The translations under genes and the position numbers were made by a program. The notes beneath the pieces are model-generated. The model saw only the letters and a program-made list of their open reading frames with translations, ran no database searches and had not been told where the DNA came from. Source: JBEDUK01 sp963781595 (GTDB taxonomy: Bacteria > Actinomycetota > UBA4738). Taken from it: a DNA stretch of 64,000 nt. Below, in pieces: positions 27,134 to 35,573 of this stretch; position 1 is the first letter of the stretch, and every line of letters begins with the position of its first letter. The DNA lies in NCBI GenBank assembly GCA_963781595.1, contig CAWAGG010000006.1:2108001-2172000 (forward strand), read 5' to 3'.

Positions 27134-28405
27134 ATGCCACAGGAACCGCCGGAGCGCCAGCGAGACGAGACCCTCAGGCCGGCCGAGCCGATCCTGCACG
27201 TCGACCTGGACGCGTTCTACGCCTCCGTCGAGGAGCTGAAGGACCCGAGCATCGCCGGGAAGCCCGTCGTGGTCGGCGCCGCCGGCCCGCGCGGCGTCGT
27301 GATGTCGGCGTCCTATGCGGCGCGTGCCCGCGGCCTCCACAGCGCGATGCCGAGCGCCCGCGCGCGGCGCCTCTGCCCCGATGCGGTCTTCGTCGCACCG
27401 GACTTCGAGTCCTACCGCGCGTACTCGAACCGCTTCCGCGAGATCCTGCTCGCGGTCACGCCGCTCGTAGAGCCGTTGTCGCTCGACGAGGCCTTCCTCG
27501 ACGTGTCCGGAGCGGTGAAGCTGTTCGGTTCTCCGCCCACCATCGCGCGTCGGATCCGCGAACGGGTCCGCGGGGAGCTGGGGCTCGTCGCGAGCGTCGG
27601 CGTCGGTCCGACGAAGTTCGTCGCGAAGCTCGCCTCGGCGCTCGCGAAGCCGGACGGGGTCATCGTGGTCCCCGCCGACGGCGTCATCGCGTTCCTCCAT
27701 CCGTTGCCCGTCGGGGCGCTGTGGGGCGTGGGGGAGCGAACCGCGGAGGCCCTGTCGCGGCTGGGGATCCGCACGGTCGAGGAGCTCACCCGGACGCCGC
27801 GGCGCGTCGTGGAGCGGGCGCTCGGCGAGAACCTGGCGGCGGGCCTGCTGGCGCTCGCGAACGGGATCGACCCCCGGCACGTGGTCCCGTTCGAGGCGCC
27901 GAAGTCCGTGAGCAGCGAGGAGACCTACGCGCGGGACCTCGAGGACCCGCGCGAGATCTCCCGCGAGCTCCTGCGCCTGTCGCATCGGGTCGCCGCGCGA
28001 CTGCGGGCGGACGGGTACCGCGCGAGGACGGTGACGGTCAAGTTCCGGCTCCCGAGCTTCTCGACGCTCACGCGCTCGAAGACGCTGCCCGATGCCACCG
28101 ACACGGCGGCCGACCTGTTCCGAACGGCGACCGAGCTGTTCGAACGCCTCCCAGCCGGGAAGCGGCGGTTCCGTCTGCTCGGCGTCGCGGCGACCGGCCT
28201 CGCGCCCGCCGGCGGCGAGCAGGTGACCCTTGTTCGCTCCGGACCGTGGGACGAGGCGGAACGTGCGATGGACCTCGCCGGGCGCCGGTTCGGCGCCGGC
28301 GCCCCCGTGCCGGCCGCGCTCATGGGCATGGCGAGCCGCCGGAAGGCTCCCGGACCGATGCAACCTGGCCCCGGGGATAGTCCTCTCCCCGGTGGGTCCT
28401 TATAA
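27134..28405 (+). CDS. dinB: DNA polymerase IV (Y family)
   Basis: Pol IV copies past damaged bases. The 423-residue protein has the palm Asp motif ILHVDLDAFYASVEEL near residue 24, VVMSASYAARARGLHSAMP, the catalytic SLDEAFLDV near residue 116, two helix-hairpin-helix segments (GVGPTKFVAKLAS, LWGVGERTAEALSRLGI) and a little-finger domain (KSVSSEETYARDL). ATG 27134 (MPQEPPERQ) was chosen over an earlier ATG whose extension is Arg-rich and lies in the promoter gap. No LexA box is seen in the gap to efeU, so SOS control is not evident. Its C-terminus lacks a clear beta-clamp peptide. Confidence 0.93.
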   Translation: MPQEPPERQRDETLRPAEPILHVDLDAFYASVEELKDPSIAGKPVVVGAAGPRGVVMSASYAARARGLHSAMPSARARRLCPDAVFVAPDFESYRAYSNRFREILLAVTPLVEPLSLDEAFLDVSGAVKLFGSPPTIARRIRERVRGELGLVASVGVGPTKFVAKLASALAKPDGVIVVPADGVIAFLHPLPVGALWGVGERTAEALSRLGIRTVEELTRTPRRVVERALGENLAAGLLALANGIDPRHVVPFEAPKSVSSEETYARDLEDPREISRELLRLSHRVAARLRADGYRARTVTVKFRLPSFSTLTRSKTLPDATDTAADLFRTATELFERLPAGKRRFRLLGVAATGLAPAGGEQVTLVRSGPWDEAERAMDLAGRRFGAGAPVPAALMGMASRRKAPGPMQPGPGDSPLPGGSL

Positions 28406-28433
28406 TCTGCGCAGGGCCGACGAGAGGTTCAGG

Positions 28434-28808
28434 ATGCCCCTTTCCGAGCACGAACAGCGGATCCTCGACGAGATCGAGCGTCGGCTGGCCGAGGAGGACC
28501 CGCGACTGGTCGAATCGGTCAGTCGGACCTCGCTGACGATCCATCTCCTGCGACGGATCCGCTGGAGCCTGCTCGCCTTCTTCCTCGGGTTCTTCCTGCT
28601 GATGCTCTTCTTCGTCTCCGTGTGGATCGCCGTGGCGGGGTTCGCCATCATGGTGACCTCCGCGATGCTCGTGTACCACTACCTCAAGCAGATGGGGAAG
28701 GATCAGCTGCGCCAGCTCGAGAGCGGCGGGCGCCTCTCCCTCACCGCTGCGCTGGCCCGGTGGACCGAGCGGTTCCGCCGGCCCCCGGCCGGCGGCCGCG
28801 ACTCCTGA
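28434..28808 (+). CDS. DUF3040 membrane protein
   Basis: The 124-residue protein begins MPLSEHEQRILDEIERRLAE EDPRL, the hallmark of DUF3040, a family largely restricted to actinobacteria. Two adjacent membrane helices follow (LLAFFLGFFLLMLFFVSVW and VAGFAIMVTSAMLVY), then a basic cytoplasmic tail. Function is unknown. It lies 28 bases after dinB on the same strand and may share its transcript. The start follows AGGTTCAGG, a weak ribosome site. Confidence 0.88.
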   Translation: MPLSEHEQRILDEIERRLAEEDPRLVESVSRTSLTIHLLRRIRWSLLAFFLGFFLLMLFFVSVWIAVAGFAIMVTSAMLVYHYLKQMGKDQLRQLESGGRLSLTAALARWTERFRRPPAGGRDS

Positions 28809-28905
28809 TCAGCCCGCCGATCCGGGCTCCGAACCGTCACCGATCGCTCCGCGTCCGTTCACCGGCCGTTCGGAACGAACCGTCTCCGCAGGTCCGGGCG
28901 CTAGG

Positions 28906-28934
28906 TTGCAACGCTCGCCGCGACCGTCTAGAAC
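28906..28934 (+). promoter_or_regulatory. Candidate sigma-70-type promoter of the MerR gene
   Basis: TTGCAA (28906-28911) and TAGAAC (28929-28934) are separated by 17 bases and lie about 85 bases before the MerR start. Each hexamer matches consensus at four of six positions. A palindrome (28955-28972, CGCCCGAG/CTCGGGCG) downstream could be an operator. Both are predictions. Confidence 0.35.
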
Positions 28935-29018
28935 TGTCCGCGCTTCCCCTCCGGCGCCCGAGCCCTCGGGCGGGGGCCGGCTCGACGGCGGGCGACACGG
29001 AGCAGATCGGAGCGGGCG

Positions 29019-29501
29019 TTGGAGGGATTCACCGCACATCAAGCATCCCGTTTGAGCGGCTGCACGCCGCGGCAGCTGAGGTACTGGGATCAGGTCGGGC
29101 TCGTCCGCCCGTCGATCCAGGGGACCGGGGGCCGTCCGGGCGTCCCGCGCCTCTACTCGTTCCGGGACCTGGTGGCGCTGCGCGTCGTGAAGTCGCTCCT
29201 CGACGGCGGGATGTCGTTGCAGCGCGTGCGGCGATCGTGGGAGTTCCTGAACGAGAAGGCGCAGCTGGACCACCATCTGTCCGAGGTCAAGCTCGTGACC
29301 GACGGGAAGTCCATCTTCCGCGTGGTCCGGCGCGAGGGCGAGGTGATGGACGCGCTGCGACAGGGCCAGATGGCGTTCTTCGTCGCGATCGACGAGGTCA
29401 CCAGGCAGGTGGCCGACGAGGTCGCCGAGTTCCGGCGTGACCGGGACTACTTCGTCCGGGCGCTGCGCGAGGCCCAGCGCGAGGCGAAGCTCGGCATCTG
29501 A
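29019..29501 (+). CDS. MerR-family transcriptional regulator
   Basis: The 160-residue protein has an N-terminal winged helix (FTAHQASRLSGCTPRQLRYWDQVGLVRPS, then FRDLVALRVVKSLLDGGMSLQRV), as in MerR proteins. After a helical dimerisation stretch the C-terminus has no Cys-rich metal site, so it probably senses something other than a metal, or resembles the HspR/GlnR-like group. The start is TTG 29019; it places the HTH at the N-terminus as in the family. It stands alone, convergent with the transglutaminase gene, so its target is unknown. Confidence 0.85.
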   Translation: MEGFTAHQASRLSGCTPRQLRYWDQVGLVRPSIQGTGGRPGVPRLYSFRDLVALRVVKSLLDGGMSLQRVRRSWEFLNEKAQLDHHLSEVKLVTDGKSIFRVVRREGEVMDALRQGQMAFFVAIDEVTRQVADEVAEFRRDRDYFVRALREAQREAKLGI

Positions 29502-29511
29502 TCGGATCCGA

Positions 29512-31791
29512 TCAGTCGTCGGCCGTGGCTCGGAGCCGGTACGCGCCGGCGACGGTGCGCCACGGTCCGGCCGAGCGGCGCACATCTTTCGCGGCCTGCC
29601 GTGAGTACGCGGCGGCCCTGGCACCCGCTCCTGGATCGAGCGATCCTCCCGCGTACGCGGCACGCTCGGCGAGCGACGTGAGCTCCTCGAAGTCACCGTT
29701 CGAGAACGGGACCGCGCGCGTCAGGCGCTCCCGGTACTCCTGAGGAGTCTCCGCGGGACGGCGCCCGAGCCCGACGTCCGCGGCCGTTTCGAGGACCGCG
29801 ACGTACGCGGCGAGGACGCGCCCATCGCGGCGGTTCCGCCGGCGGGGCCAGCGTCGACGGAGGAGCTTCGCGATCGGGATCAGCACCAGGGCGGCGACCA
29901 GCACGACACCGAGCGCAGCGAGCGCCTTCGGGATCCACGCGCGATCATGCCGTTGGACGGGCTCGATGGGCTTCAGGTTGAAGATCGGCTGCCCGAGGCC
30001 CAGCTCGCCCCGCCTCGCGTTGAGGCCCGGTCGGGACGACCCAGCATCGGAGCCATCGCCCCGCTTCGTCGGTTCGCCGCTCGTCAGGTACGTCCGGATG
30101 ATCTGCGCCGGCTCGTCGTACTTGGCGACGGCCGGGTTGTCGCGGGTCGGTGTCGGGTCGAACATCAGCCACCCATAGCCGGGGAACCGGACCTCGACCC
30201 ACGCGTGCTCATCGCCGAGCGTCACCCGGTAGCGCTGGGAGCGGGTGTCGTAGACGCCGCTCGTGAAGCCGATGGCCACCCGCGCCGGATAGCCGAGCGT
30301 TCGCAGCAGGACCGCCATCGCACCGGCGAACTGCTGGCAGTATCCGCGGTGCGTCGTCTGCAGGAACCGGAGCAGGGCATCGTCGGACGTCGACGGCGGG
30401 ACGTGGATGTCGTACTGCCAGCCCTTGAGGCGCTGCTGGATCGCCAGGACCTTCTGATACGGCGTGAGCCCGCTGGCGGCGAACGCTCTCGCGATGTCTC
30501 GGATCCGCAGCGTCGCCTGCCCGGGCGGAAGCAGGGTGTAGAAGTCGTCCGGGGCGGCGAGCGACGTCACCGCGTTCAGCTCCTCCGGCGACGGCACGAT
30601 CACGTCGGAGACCGCCGTCAGCTCGACGCCCGGCCTCGAGATCTCGGATGACAGGAGCGTCCCTGAGGCCAGGTCGTACCGGAGGGACCCGTTCGAGATC
30701 TGGACCGCCTTGGGGGCGCCGGCGATCGGCATCGACGGCTGGTTGAGCCCCAGGAACTGGACGCGCTGGGTGACGTGCACGAGGTCCGAGTCGCTCGCGA
30801 GGCTCGGCGTGTCGGCGGCGAGCCTCGGGATCGCGTCGGGCGCCTGGATCGAGACCGCGTTCCGGTGCAGATCGTCGGATTCGCGCCACGTGGTCCCGTC
30901 GAACGTGTCGAGGGTGTTCGTGCGCCAGTAGGTCGGGTGGTTCGTCTGGACCGTGAACGCGACGACGTCCGGGTTGTCGATCAGGCGCGGCCGGATGTCG
31001 TCGATCGGGTTCACCGAGAACCCTCGGGGCGATCCCTGATCGAGGCGGAGGATCGATCCAGCGCCGAAGCCAGGCAGGAGCCATGGGAGGAACAGCGCGA
31101 TCCCGAGCGTCCCGGCCGCGACGCGCCAGGCTCCTCGCGCCGATGACCTGGAGCGTGCCGCGAACCCGTGACGTCCCCGCCACGCGCTGATCGGTCCCCA
31201 CAGCCTCAGCCGCCGGACCGCGTCGCCGAACAGGACGATCAGGGATCCGAGGACGAACACCAGGACGTACATGGGGCGCGACCCGTCCTCGACGACCACG
31301 CCGGCGAATGCCAGGAGCGCCGCCAGCGGCGTGAGCGCGAGCAGCGGGCTCCGGGCTCGGAACGCCAGCGAATGCGCGGCGAAGGCCGCCGTCCAGACGG
31401 CCGTGACGCCGGCGAGCAACAGTGACGCGACCGGCGGCGCTGGGGCCACGGTCAGATCGGCGTCCTGACCAACGTGCTTGAGGGAATCCCCGATCGCGCG
31501 CAGCGTCGACAGCGTCGGCAGGGCGAACCGGGTGGTCTCGGGGAACACCAGGAACCCGATCGCGACCAGGAGTGCGGCCGCGCTCGCCGCCGTCGCGAGC
31601 AGGATGCTGCGGCGGACCAGGAGCGCCGCCAGCGCCGTCGCCGCCAGCGAGATCAGGCAGAGCCGGATCGTGACGTCCGTTCCCTTGTACACGCGACCGA
31701 ACGCGGCCGTCGACGCGAGGCCCGTGACGACCAGCCCGATCAGGAGAGTGAGCCGGCTACCTGGAGCTTCCGGGTCTTCGTCCGTCGCCAT
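29512..31791 (-). CDS. Membrane transglutaminase-like protein (DUF3488/TgpA type)
   Basis: A 759-residue protein with about seven N-terminal helices (residues ~15-240), an extracytoplasmic transglutaminase-like domain, one more helix (ALAALGVVLVAALVLIPIA) and a C-terminal DUF4129-like cytoplasmic tail. The catalytic triad is visible: Cys ~485 in RGYCQQFAGAMAVLLR, His in GDEHAWVEVRFPGYG and Asp in MFDPTPT. It follows MoxR and DUF58 genes on the same strand, a widespread trio thought to act on the cell envelope. ATG 31791 is used, which overlaps the DUF58 gene by 52 bases. Confidence 0.9.
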   Translation of the reverse strand: MATDEDPEAPGSRLTLLIGLVVTGLASTAAFGRVYKGTDVTIRLCLISLAATALAALLVRRSILLATAASAAALLVAIGFLVFPETTRFALPTLSTLRAIGDSLKHVGQDADLTVAPAPPVASLLLAGVTAVWTAAFAAHSLAFRARSPLLALTPLAALLAFAGVVVEDGSRPMYVLVFVLGSLIVLFGDAVRRLRLWGPISAWRGRHGFAARSRSSARGAWRVAAGTLGIALFLPWLLPGFGAGSILRLDQGSPRGFSVNPIDDIRPRLIDNPDVVAFTVQTNHPTYWRTNTLDTFDGTTWRESDDLHRNAVSIQAPDAIPRLAADTPSLASDSDLVHVTQRVQFLGLNQPSMPIAGAPKAVQISNGSLRYDLASGTLLSSEISRPGVELTAVSDVIVPSPEELNAVTSLAAPDDFYTLLPPGQATLRIRDIARAFAASGLTPYQKVLAIQQRLKGWQYDIHVPPSTSDDALLRFLQTTHRGYCQQFAGAMAVLLRTLGYPARVAIGFTSGVYDTRSQRYRVTLGDEHAWVEVRFPGYGWLMFDPTPTRDNPAVAKYDEPAQIIRTYLTSGEPTKRGDGSDAGSSRPGLNARRGELGLGQPIFNLKPIEPVQRHDRAWIPKALAALGVVLVAALVLIPIAKLLRRRWPRRRNRRDGRVLAAYVAVLETAADVGLGRRPAETPQEYRERLTRAVPFSNGDFEELTSLAERAAYAGGSLDPGAGARAAAYSRQAAKDVRRSAGPWRTVAGAYRLRATADD

Positions 31792-32978
31792 GTCTCCGCC
31801 AACTTCCCTTCCGGCCGCATGATCACGACTTCCCACCCCGACCGCTGGAGCGACCCACGGGCAACCGTCGCCCTACCCTCGATCTCGGCTGCCGCCTCGG
31901 GAGCGAGCGACTCCAGAGGCTTCGGGTACACGAGGACGATGAGCCTGCGGCCGAACGCCGCGCCCGTCCGGGAGAGCGCGGCGACCTCCGCGCCGTTCGG
32001 CGGCGCGGTGACCAGCACCAGCGTCGTGTCCGCCGCGACCGGGGAGCGCAGGCCCGCCAGCGTGTTCACGAATCCCTTCGTCCTCGACGGCCCGATCCCG
32101 GCGAGCATGTCGAGCAGCACGTCCTCGGTGACCGGCCGTGGGGCGACGTCGACCGTCCCCATCCGCAGGGAGAAGCCCGAACGTGAGAGCGCCCGCCCGA
32201 GCGAGGCGACCACCGAGACGGCGGCCTCGAAACCAGGCGACCCCTGTGCGCCCAGCGCGGCGCTCCGCGTGTCGAGCAGGATGATCGCGGACGATCGACG
32301 GGTGGACTCGTCCTGACGGATCATCAGGGTTCCCGTTCGGGCGACGCTCGGCCAATGGATCCGGCGCAGGTCGTCACCGGTGATGTACTCGCGCATCGTG
32401 TAGAACTCCGCCGCCGCGCGGTGCAAGCGCTTGGCGGCCGCCTCGCCGGACCCCGCCCCTTGGGACACGAGCCCCCGGGCATCGATGTCCTCGACGACCG
32501 GGTACACGACCAGCTCGGCCTCAGGCCCGGTATGAGCCTTGGTCTTCGCCAGGCCGAACGGGTCGGAGTGGTACACGGACAGCGGGCCGATCGCGTACCG
32601 CCCCCGGTGCCGCGCCACGATCGGGTACGTGACCTTGTGTTCGTTCCTCGGAGGGATCGAGGTGACCACGAGGCGCGCCGGCGAGCCGAGCCCTGCCGGC
32701 AGCGCGTCCTCGATCAGGACGTAGGAGGTCGTCGCGTGCCCGTGGTTCTCCACCGAGAGCGTCACCGTGACGCGGGCGCCTGGGTAGGTGCGCGTGGTCG
32801 AGAGCTGGCGCCGCACGGTGAGGCGCGGATGGGACCAGCGGACGAAGGCGACGGCCAGCAGCGGGAGGATCGCGATGGCGACCGCGATCATGTGCAGGTC
32901 GCGGGAGCCGATCAGGCGGGCGGCGACCCACATCGCGAGGCCGGTGCCCAGCGTCGCCCAGCCCCGCCTCGTCGGCAC
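31740..32978 (-). CDS. DUF58 protein (MoxR-associated, VWA-like)
   Basis: The 412-residue protein has two N-terminal helices, a beta-rich middle (TVTLSVENHGHATTSYVLIEDALP) and the DUF58 signature FYTMREYITGDDLRRIHWPSVARTGTLMIRQDE, followed by a von Willebrand A-like fold (AIILLDTRSA). Such proteins are thought to couple the cytoplasmic MoxR ATPase to a membrane partner, here the transglutaminase protein. Start GTG 32978 lies one base after the MoxR stop region, so the genes are translationally linked. Confidence 0.9.
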   Translation of the reverse strand: MPTRRGWATLGTGLAMWVAARLIGSRDLHMIAVAIAILPLLAVAFVRWSHPRLTVRRQLSTTRTYPGARVTVTLSVENHGHATTSYVLIEDALPAGLGSPARLVVTSIPPRNEHKVTYPIVARHRGRYAIGPLSVYHSDPFGLAKTKAHTGPEAELVVYPVVEDIDARGLVSQGAGSGEAAAKRLHRAAAEFYTMREYITGDDLRRIHWPSVARTGTLMIRQDESTRRSSAIILLDTRSAALGAQGSPGFEAAVSVVASLGRALSRSGFSLRMGTVDVAPRPVTEDVLLDMLAGIGPSRTKGFVNTLAGLRSPVAADTTLVLVTAPPNGAEVAALSRTGAAFGRRLIVLVYPKPLESLAPEAAAEIEGRATVARGSLQRSGWEVVIMRPEGKLAETWRRTKTRKLQVAGSLS

Positions 32979-32979
32979 G

Positions 32980-33987
32980 CTAGGTCTTCCCCCGCACGGG
33001 CACCGGGACTTCGTGCATGAGTTCGTCGAGGATGTCGTTCGGCGTCCGGCCGTTCATCGCCGCGTCGGCGGCGACGATCACGCGGTGGCCCATGACCGGG
33101 ATCATCAGCGCCTTGACGTCGTCGGGGATGACGTAGTCGCGTCCCTCGGAGGCCGCGAGCGCGCGCGACGCCCGGAGCAGCATGATCGATGCGCGCGGGC
33201 TCGCGCCCAGGTAGAGCTCGGGGTGGCGGCGCGACGCCTCGGAGAGCGAGACGATGTAGCGCTGCAGGGTGTCTGCGACGTGGACCTCCCGGACCATCGA
33301 GACGAGCGCACCAACGCCCGGCGCGTCGGTGACGGGCTCGATCTCGTCGAGCGTCGAGGAGATCCCGTGCGTGAGCAGGATGCCGGCTTCGGCCTCCGCG
33401 CTCGGATATCCGATCGACAGCCGCATCATGAACCGGTCGAGCTGGGCCTCCGGCAAGGGGTACGTTCCCTCGTGTTCGATCGGGTTCTGGGTCGCGATGA
33501 CCATGAACGGCGTGCCGAGGTGATAGGTCACCGTGTCGACCGTGACCTGGCGTTCCTCCATGCTCTCGAGCAGCGCCGACTGGGTCTTCGGGCTGGCCCG
33601 GTTGATCTCGTCGGCCAGCACGATGTTGGCGAACACGGCGCCTGGCTTGAACTCGAAGTCGTTCCGCTCCTGGTTGTAGACGTTCACGCCGGTGACGTCC
33701 GTCGGCAGCAGATCCGGGGTGAACTGGATCCTTCGGAACGAACAATCGATCGAGCGCGCCACGGACTTGGCCAGCATCGTCTTGCCGACGCCCGGGACGT
33801 CCTCGATCAGTAGGTGCCCCTCGGCGATCAGGCAGACGAGCGCGAGCCGGACCTCGCCGTGCTTGCCCTGGATGACCCGTTCGACGTTGTTCGCGATCCG
33901 CGAGAAGGAGGTCGAGAACGCCTCCCAGTCGCCCGTGGTCCTCTGCGCCTCCACGCTGCCTCCGTGATCGCTGGGCCGGACCGACAT
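32980..33987 (-). CDS. MoxR-family AAA+ ATPase
   Basis: The product is a chaperone-like ATPase of 335 residues. It shows GHLLIEDVPGVGKTMLAKSVA (Walker A), VLADEINRASPKTQSALLESMEE (Walker B and sensor region), VIATQNPIEHEGTYPLPEAQLDRF (sensor 1 and Arg finger) and the C-terminal lid GASPRASIMLLRASRALA. Another ATG lies three codons upstream at 33996; neither start has a strong ribosome site. First gene of the MoxR-DUF58-transglutaminase unit, divergent from the HNH gene. Confidence 0.93.
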   Translation of the reverse strand: MSVRPSDHGGSVEAQRTTGDWEAFSTSFSRIANNVERVIQGKHGEVRLALVCLIAEGHLLIEDVPGVGKTMLAKSVARSIDCSFRRIQFTPDLLPTDVTGVNVYNQERNDFEFKPGAVFANIVLADEINRASPKTQSALLESMEERQVTVDTVTYHLGTPFMVIATQNPIEHEGTYPLPEAQLDRFMMRLSIGYPSAEAEAGILLTHGISSTLDEIEPVTDAPGVGALVSMVREVHVADTLQRYIVSLSEASRRHPELYLGASPRASIMLLRASRALAASEGRDYVIPDDVKALMIPVMGHRVIVAADAAMNGRTPNDILDELMHEVPVPVRGKT

Positions 33988-34089
33988 AGTACCCATGTAT
34001 ACGGCAGGGACCGCCCCCGGGTTTCGGGTCGCGATCGGGATCACGCGGCCCGCGTTCGGGGCCGTCCCGGCGGTCGCCGTCGCCCTGCT

Positions 34090-34095
34090 TATACT
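34090..34095 (+). promoter_or_regulatory. Putative -10 element of the HNH gene (near-leaderless)
   Basis: TATACT at 34090-34095 would start transcription about seven bases later, only a few bases before the GTG at 34108. There is no Shine-Dalgarno in between, so a leaderless or very short-leader mRNA is likely, as is common in actinobacteria. No convincing -35 is seen. Confidence 0.35.
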
Positions 34096-34107
34096 CGCCG
34101 CGAGGCC

Positions 34108-34590
34108 GTGGCTAGATCGCTCGTGCTGAACGTGACCGAACAACCGCTCGCGGTGGTTCCCGCGCGCCGTGCCGTGGTGCTCGTCCTCAAGGAGAAGGCG
34201 ACCGTCGTCCACGCGGACGGGGTGGTGTTCCGGTCCGAGCACCTGCAGATCGCCGCGCCTTCCGTCGTTCGCCTCCGGTACCTCGTGCACGTCCCGTACC
34301 GGGCGACCGCGACGCTCACGCGCCGAGCGGTCTTCGCCCGTGACGGATGGCGGTGCCAGTACTGCGGCGCCGCCGCGGAGAACGTCGACCACGTGATCCC
34401 GCGCTCCCGAGGGGGCCCGCACGAGTGGGACAACGTCGTCGCCGCGTGCAGGCGCTGCAACTCGAAGAAGGAGAACCGGCTCCCGCACGAGGCGGGCCTG
34501 ACGCTCAGGGTGAAGCCGTTCGCGCCACGTGACGGGCTGCGGCTGTCGCTGGGGCGGGTGGAGCCGGAGTGGGAGAAGTACCTCTCCTGA
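34108..34590 (+). CDS. HNH endonuclease-domain protein
   Basis: The 160-residue protein starts MARSLVLNVTEQPLAVVPAR, a typical opening for a conserved actinobacterial HNH family. It has two CxxC zinc pairs (CQYCG and CRRCN) around the HNH core NVDHVIPRSRGGPHEWDNVVAAC. The catalytic His is in VDHVIPR. Whether it cuts DNA in vivo is unknown; the gene is widely conserved in this neighbourhood and is probably not mobile. The 280 bases to mraZ hold no gene I can support. Confidence 0.88.
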   Translation: MARSLVLNVTEQPLAVVPARRAVVLVLKEKATVVHADGVVFRSEHLQIAAPSVVRLRYLVHVPYRATATLTRRAVFARDGWRCQYCGAAAENVDHVIPRSRGGPHEWDNVVAACRRCNSKKENRLPHEAGLTLRVKPFAPRDGLRLSLGRVEPEWEKYLS

Positions 34591-34827
34591 AGATCCGGCT
34601 GGTCTGACCGCACCGCCCTGGGCGGCGCGGGGCCTCCTACGCTCCGTCAAGCTCGGCGCGGCTCTCGCCGCGCCTGCGCGGGTCTGCGCCGGAGGCTCCG
34701 CGCCGCTTCTTCGTAGCTGGTCACAGCCCTACGCATCTCGTTGCTGCTCGCTCTCTCGAGCCGTCAGTGAGGCTTGAGCCGCCCCGCTCCTGTCGCTGAT
34801 GCCGCTGGGATTCGTTCGGGTTGGCTC

Positions 34828-34856
34828 TTGACGTGGGGGAACGTTGGTGGCATAAA
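34828..34856 (+). promoter_or_regulatory. Promoter of mraZ and the dcw cluster
   Basis: TTGACG (34828-34833) and CATAAA (34851-34856) are separated by exactly 17 bases, close to the sigma-70 consensus, and end 16 bases before the mraZ ATG. Transcription would start very near the start codon, inside the second MraZ-box-like repeat. Confidence 0.6.
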
Positions 34857-34872
34857 CGGGGAACTTTGGTGG
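34836..34872 (+). promoter_or_regulatory. Two direct 15-bp repeats: putative MraZ operator
   Basis: GGGGAACGTTGGTGG (34836-34850) and GGGGAACTTTGGTGG (34858-34872) differ at one base and are spaced 22 bases start to start, two helical turns. They surround the -10 element and the second abuts the ATG. MraZ is known to bind tandem GTGG/TGGG-type repeats before its own gene; this fits autorepression. The exact site for this lineage is inferred. Confidence 0.65.
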
Positions 34873-35322
34873 ATGGAACGGGTGGACCCCGTGGCTGAGC
34901 TGCTCGGCCAGCATCGCTATCAGCTCGATGCGAAGGGCCGGTTCGCGTTGCCCAAGCGCTATCAGGAGGCGCTCGAGGCGGGCGCGTACGTGACGCTTGG
35001 CCAGGACGGCTGCCTGTGGGTCTTCCCCCAGGAGGACTTCGAACGGCAGAGCGAGCGGATCCGAAGCCGCCCGCTGTCGGACCCCCGCGCCCGTGCGTAC
35101 TCGCGCATGTTCTTCGGCTCGGCCGAACGGGTCGCGCCCGACGCGCAGGGCCGCCTCGTGATCTCGCCCCGGCTCCGAGCCCATCTGGGTTTCGGCCGGG
35201 AGATCGTCGTGATGGGGGTGTTCGACCACCTGGAGGTCTGGGACGCGGCCGCGTGGGAGCACTACGAGGAGCAGAACGCGATGGCCTACCGCAGCGGTGC
35301 GCTGGAGCTTGGGGAGGCCTGA
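34873..35322 (+). CDS. mraZ: Transcriptional regulator MraZ
   Basis: First gene of the dcw cluster; MraZ is a DNA-binding protein that represses its own operon. The 149-residue protein has two SpoVT/AbrB-like halves: LLGQHRYQLDAKGRFALPKRYQEAL (residues ~9-33) and FFGSAERVAPDAQGRLVISPRLRAHLGF (~78-105), each with the DxxGR turn. ATG 34873 was chosen because it directly follows the repeat operator; GTG five codons later is possible. Confidence 0.93.
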   Translation: MERVDPVAELLGQHRYQLDAKGRFALPKRYQEALEAGAYVTLGQDGCLWVFPQEDFERQSERIRSRPLSDPRARAYSRMFFGSAERVAPDAQGRLVISPRLRAHLGFGREIVVMGVFDHLEVWDAAAWEHYEEQNAMAYRSGALELGEA

Positions 35323-35444
35323 GGCCGGACGAGACGACCTGAATGGGACGCCGAGGAGCGGGACGAACCGAACACGTCAGGGATCGAACGCGAGCTCACC
35401 GGGCCACGCCGTCGCGGGCGTCGGTGAGGAGGAGGAGACCGACG

Positions 35445-35573
35445 GTGGATCGCAACGGGAAGAGCGCCCTGCGGGGCGAGGTCGTGCAGAGCTTCGTGCT
35501 GATGGGTCTGATGGCGGTGGTGCTCGGCGCCTACATGGGCATCGCCCTCCTGGCCGTCCGTGCCTTCGGCTAG
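35445..35573 (+). CDS. 42-residue single-span membrane protein between mraZ and rsmH
   Basis: From GTG 35445 the product is VDRNGKSALRGEVVQSF followed by one hydrophobic helix (VLMGLMAVVLGAYMGIALLAV) and a short RAFG tail. A strong GGAGGAGGAG ribosome site lies a few bases upstream. Its last 14 bases overlap the start of rsmH, so the two are translationally coupled. It is unrelated to FtsL, which follows rsmH. Function unknown; a small divisome-associated peptide is possible from location only. Confidence 0.6.
   Translation: MDRNGKSALRGEVVQSFVLMGLMAVVLGAYMGIALLAVRAFG

Noticed and set aside
34591..34827. Gap before mraZ, considered for an RNA gene
   Set aside because: It contains GC-rich short palindromes but no recognisable tRNA, RNase P or other RNA signature; I see nothing I can support.
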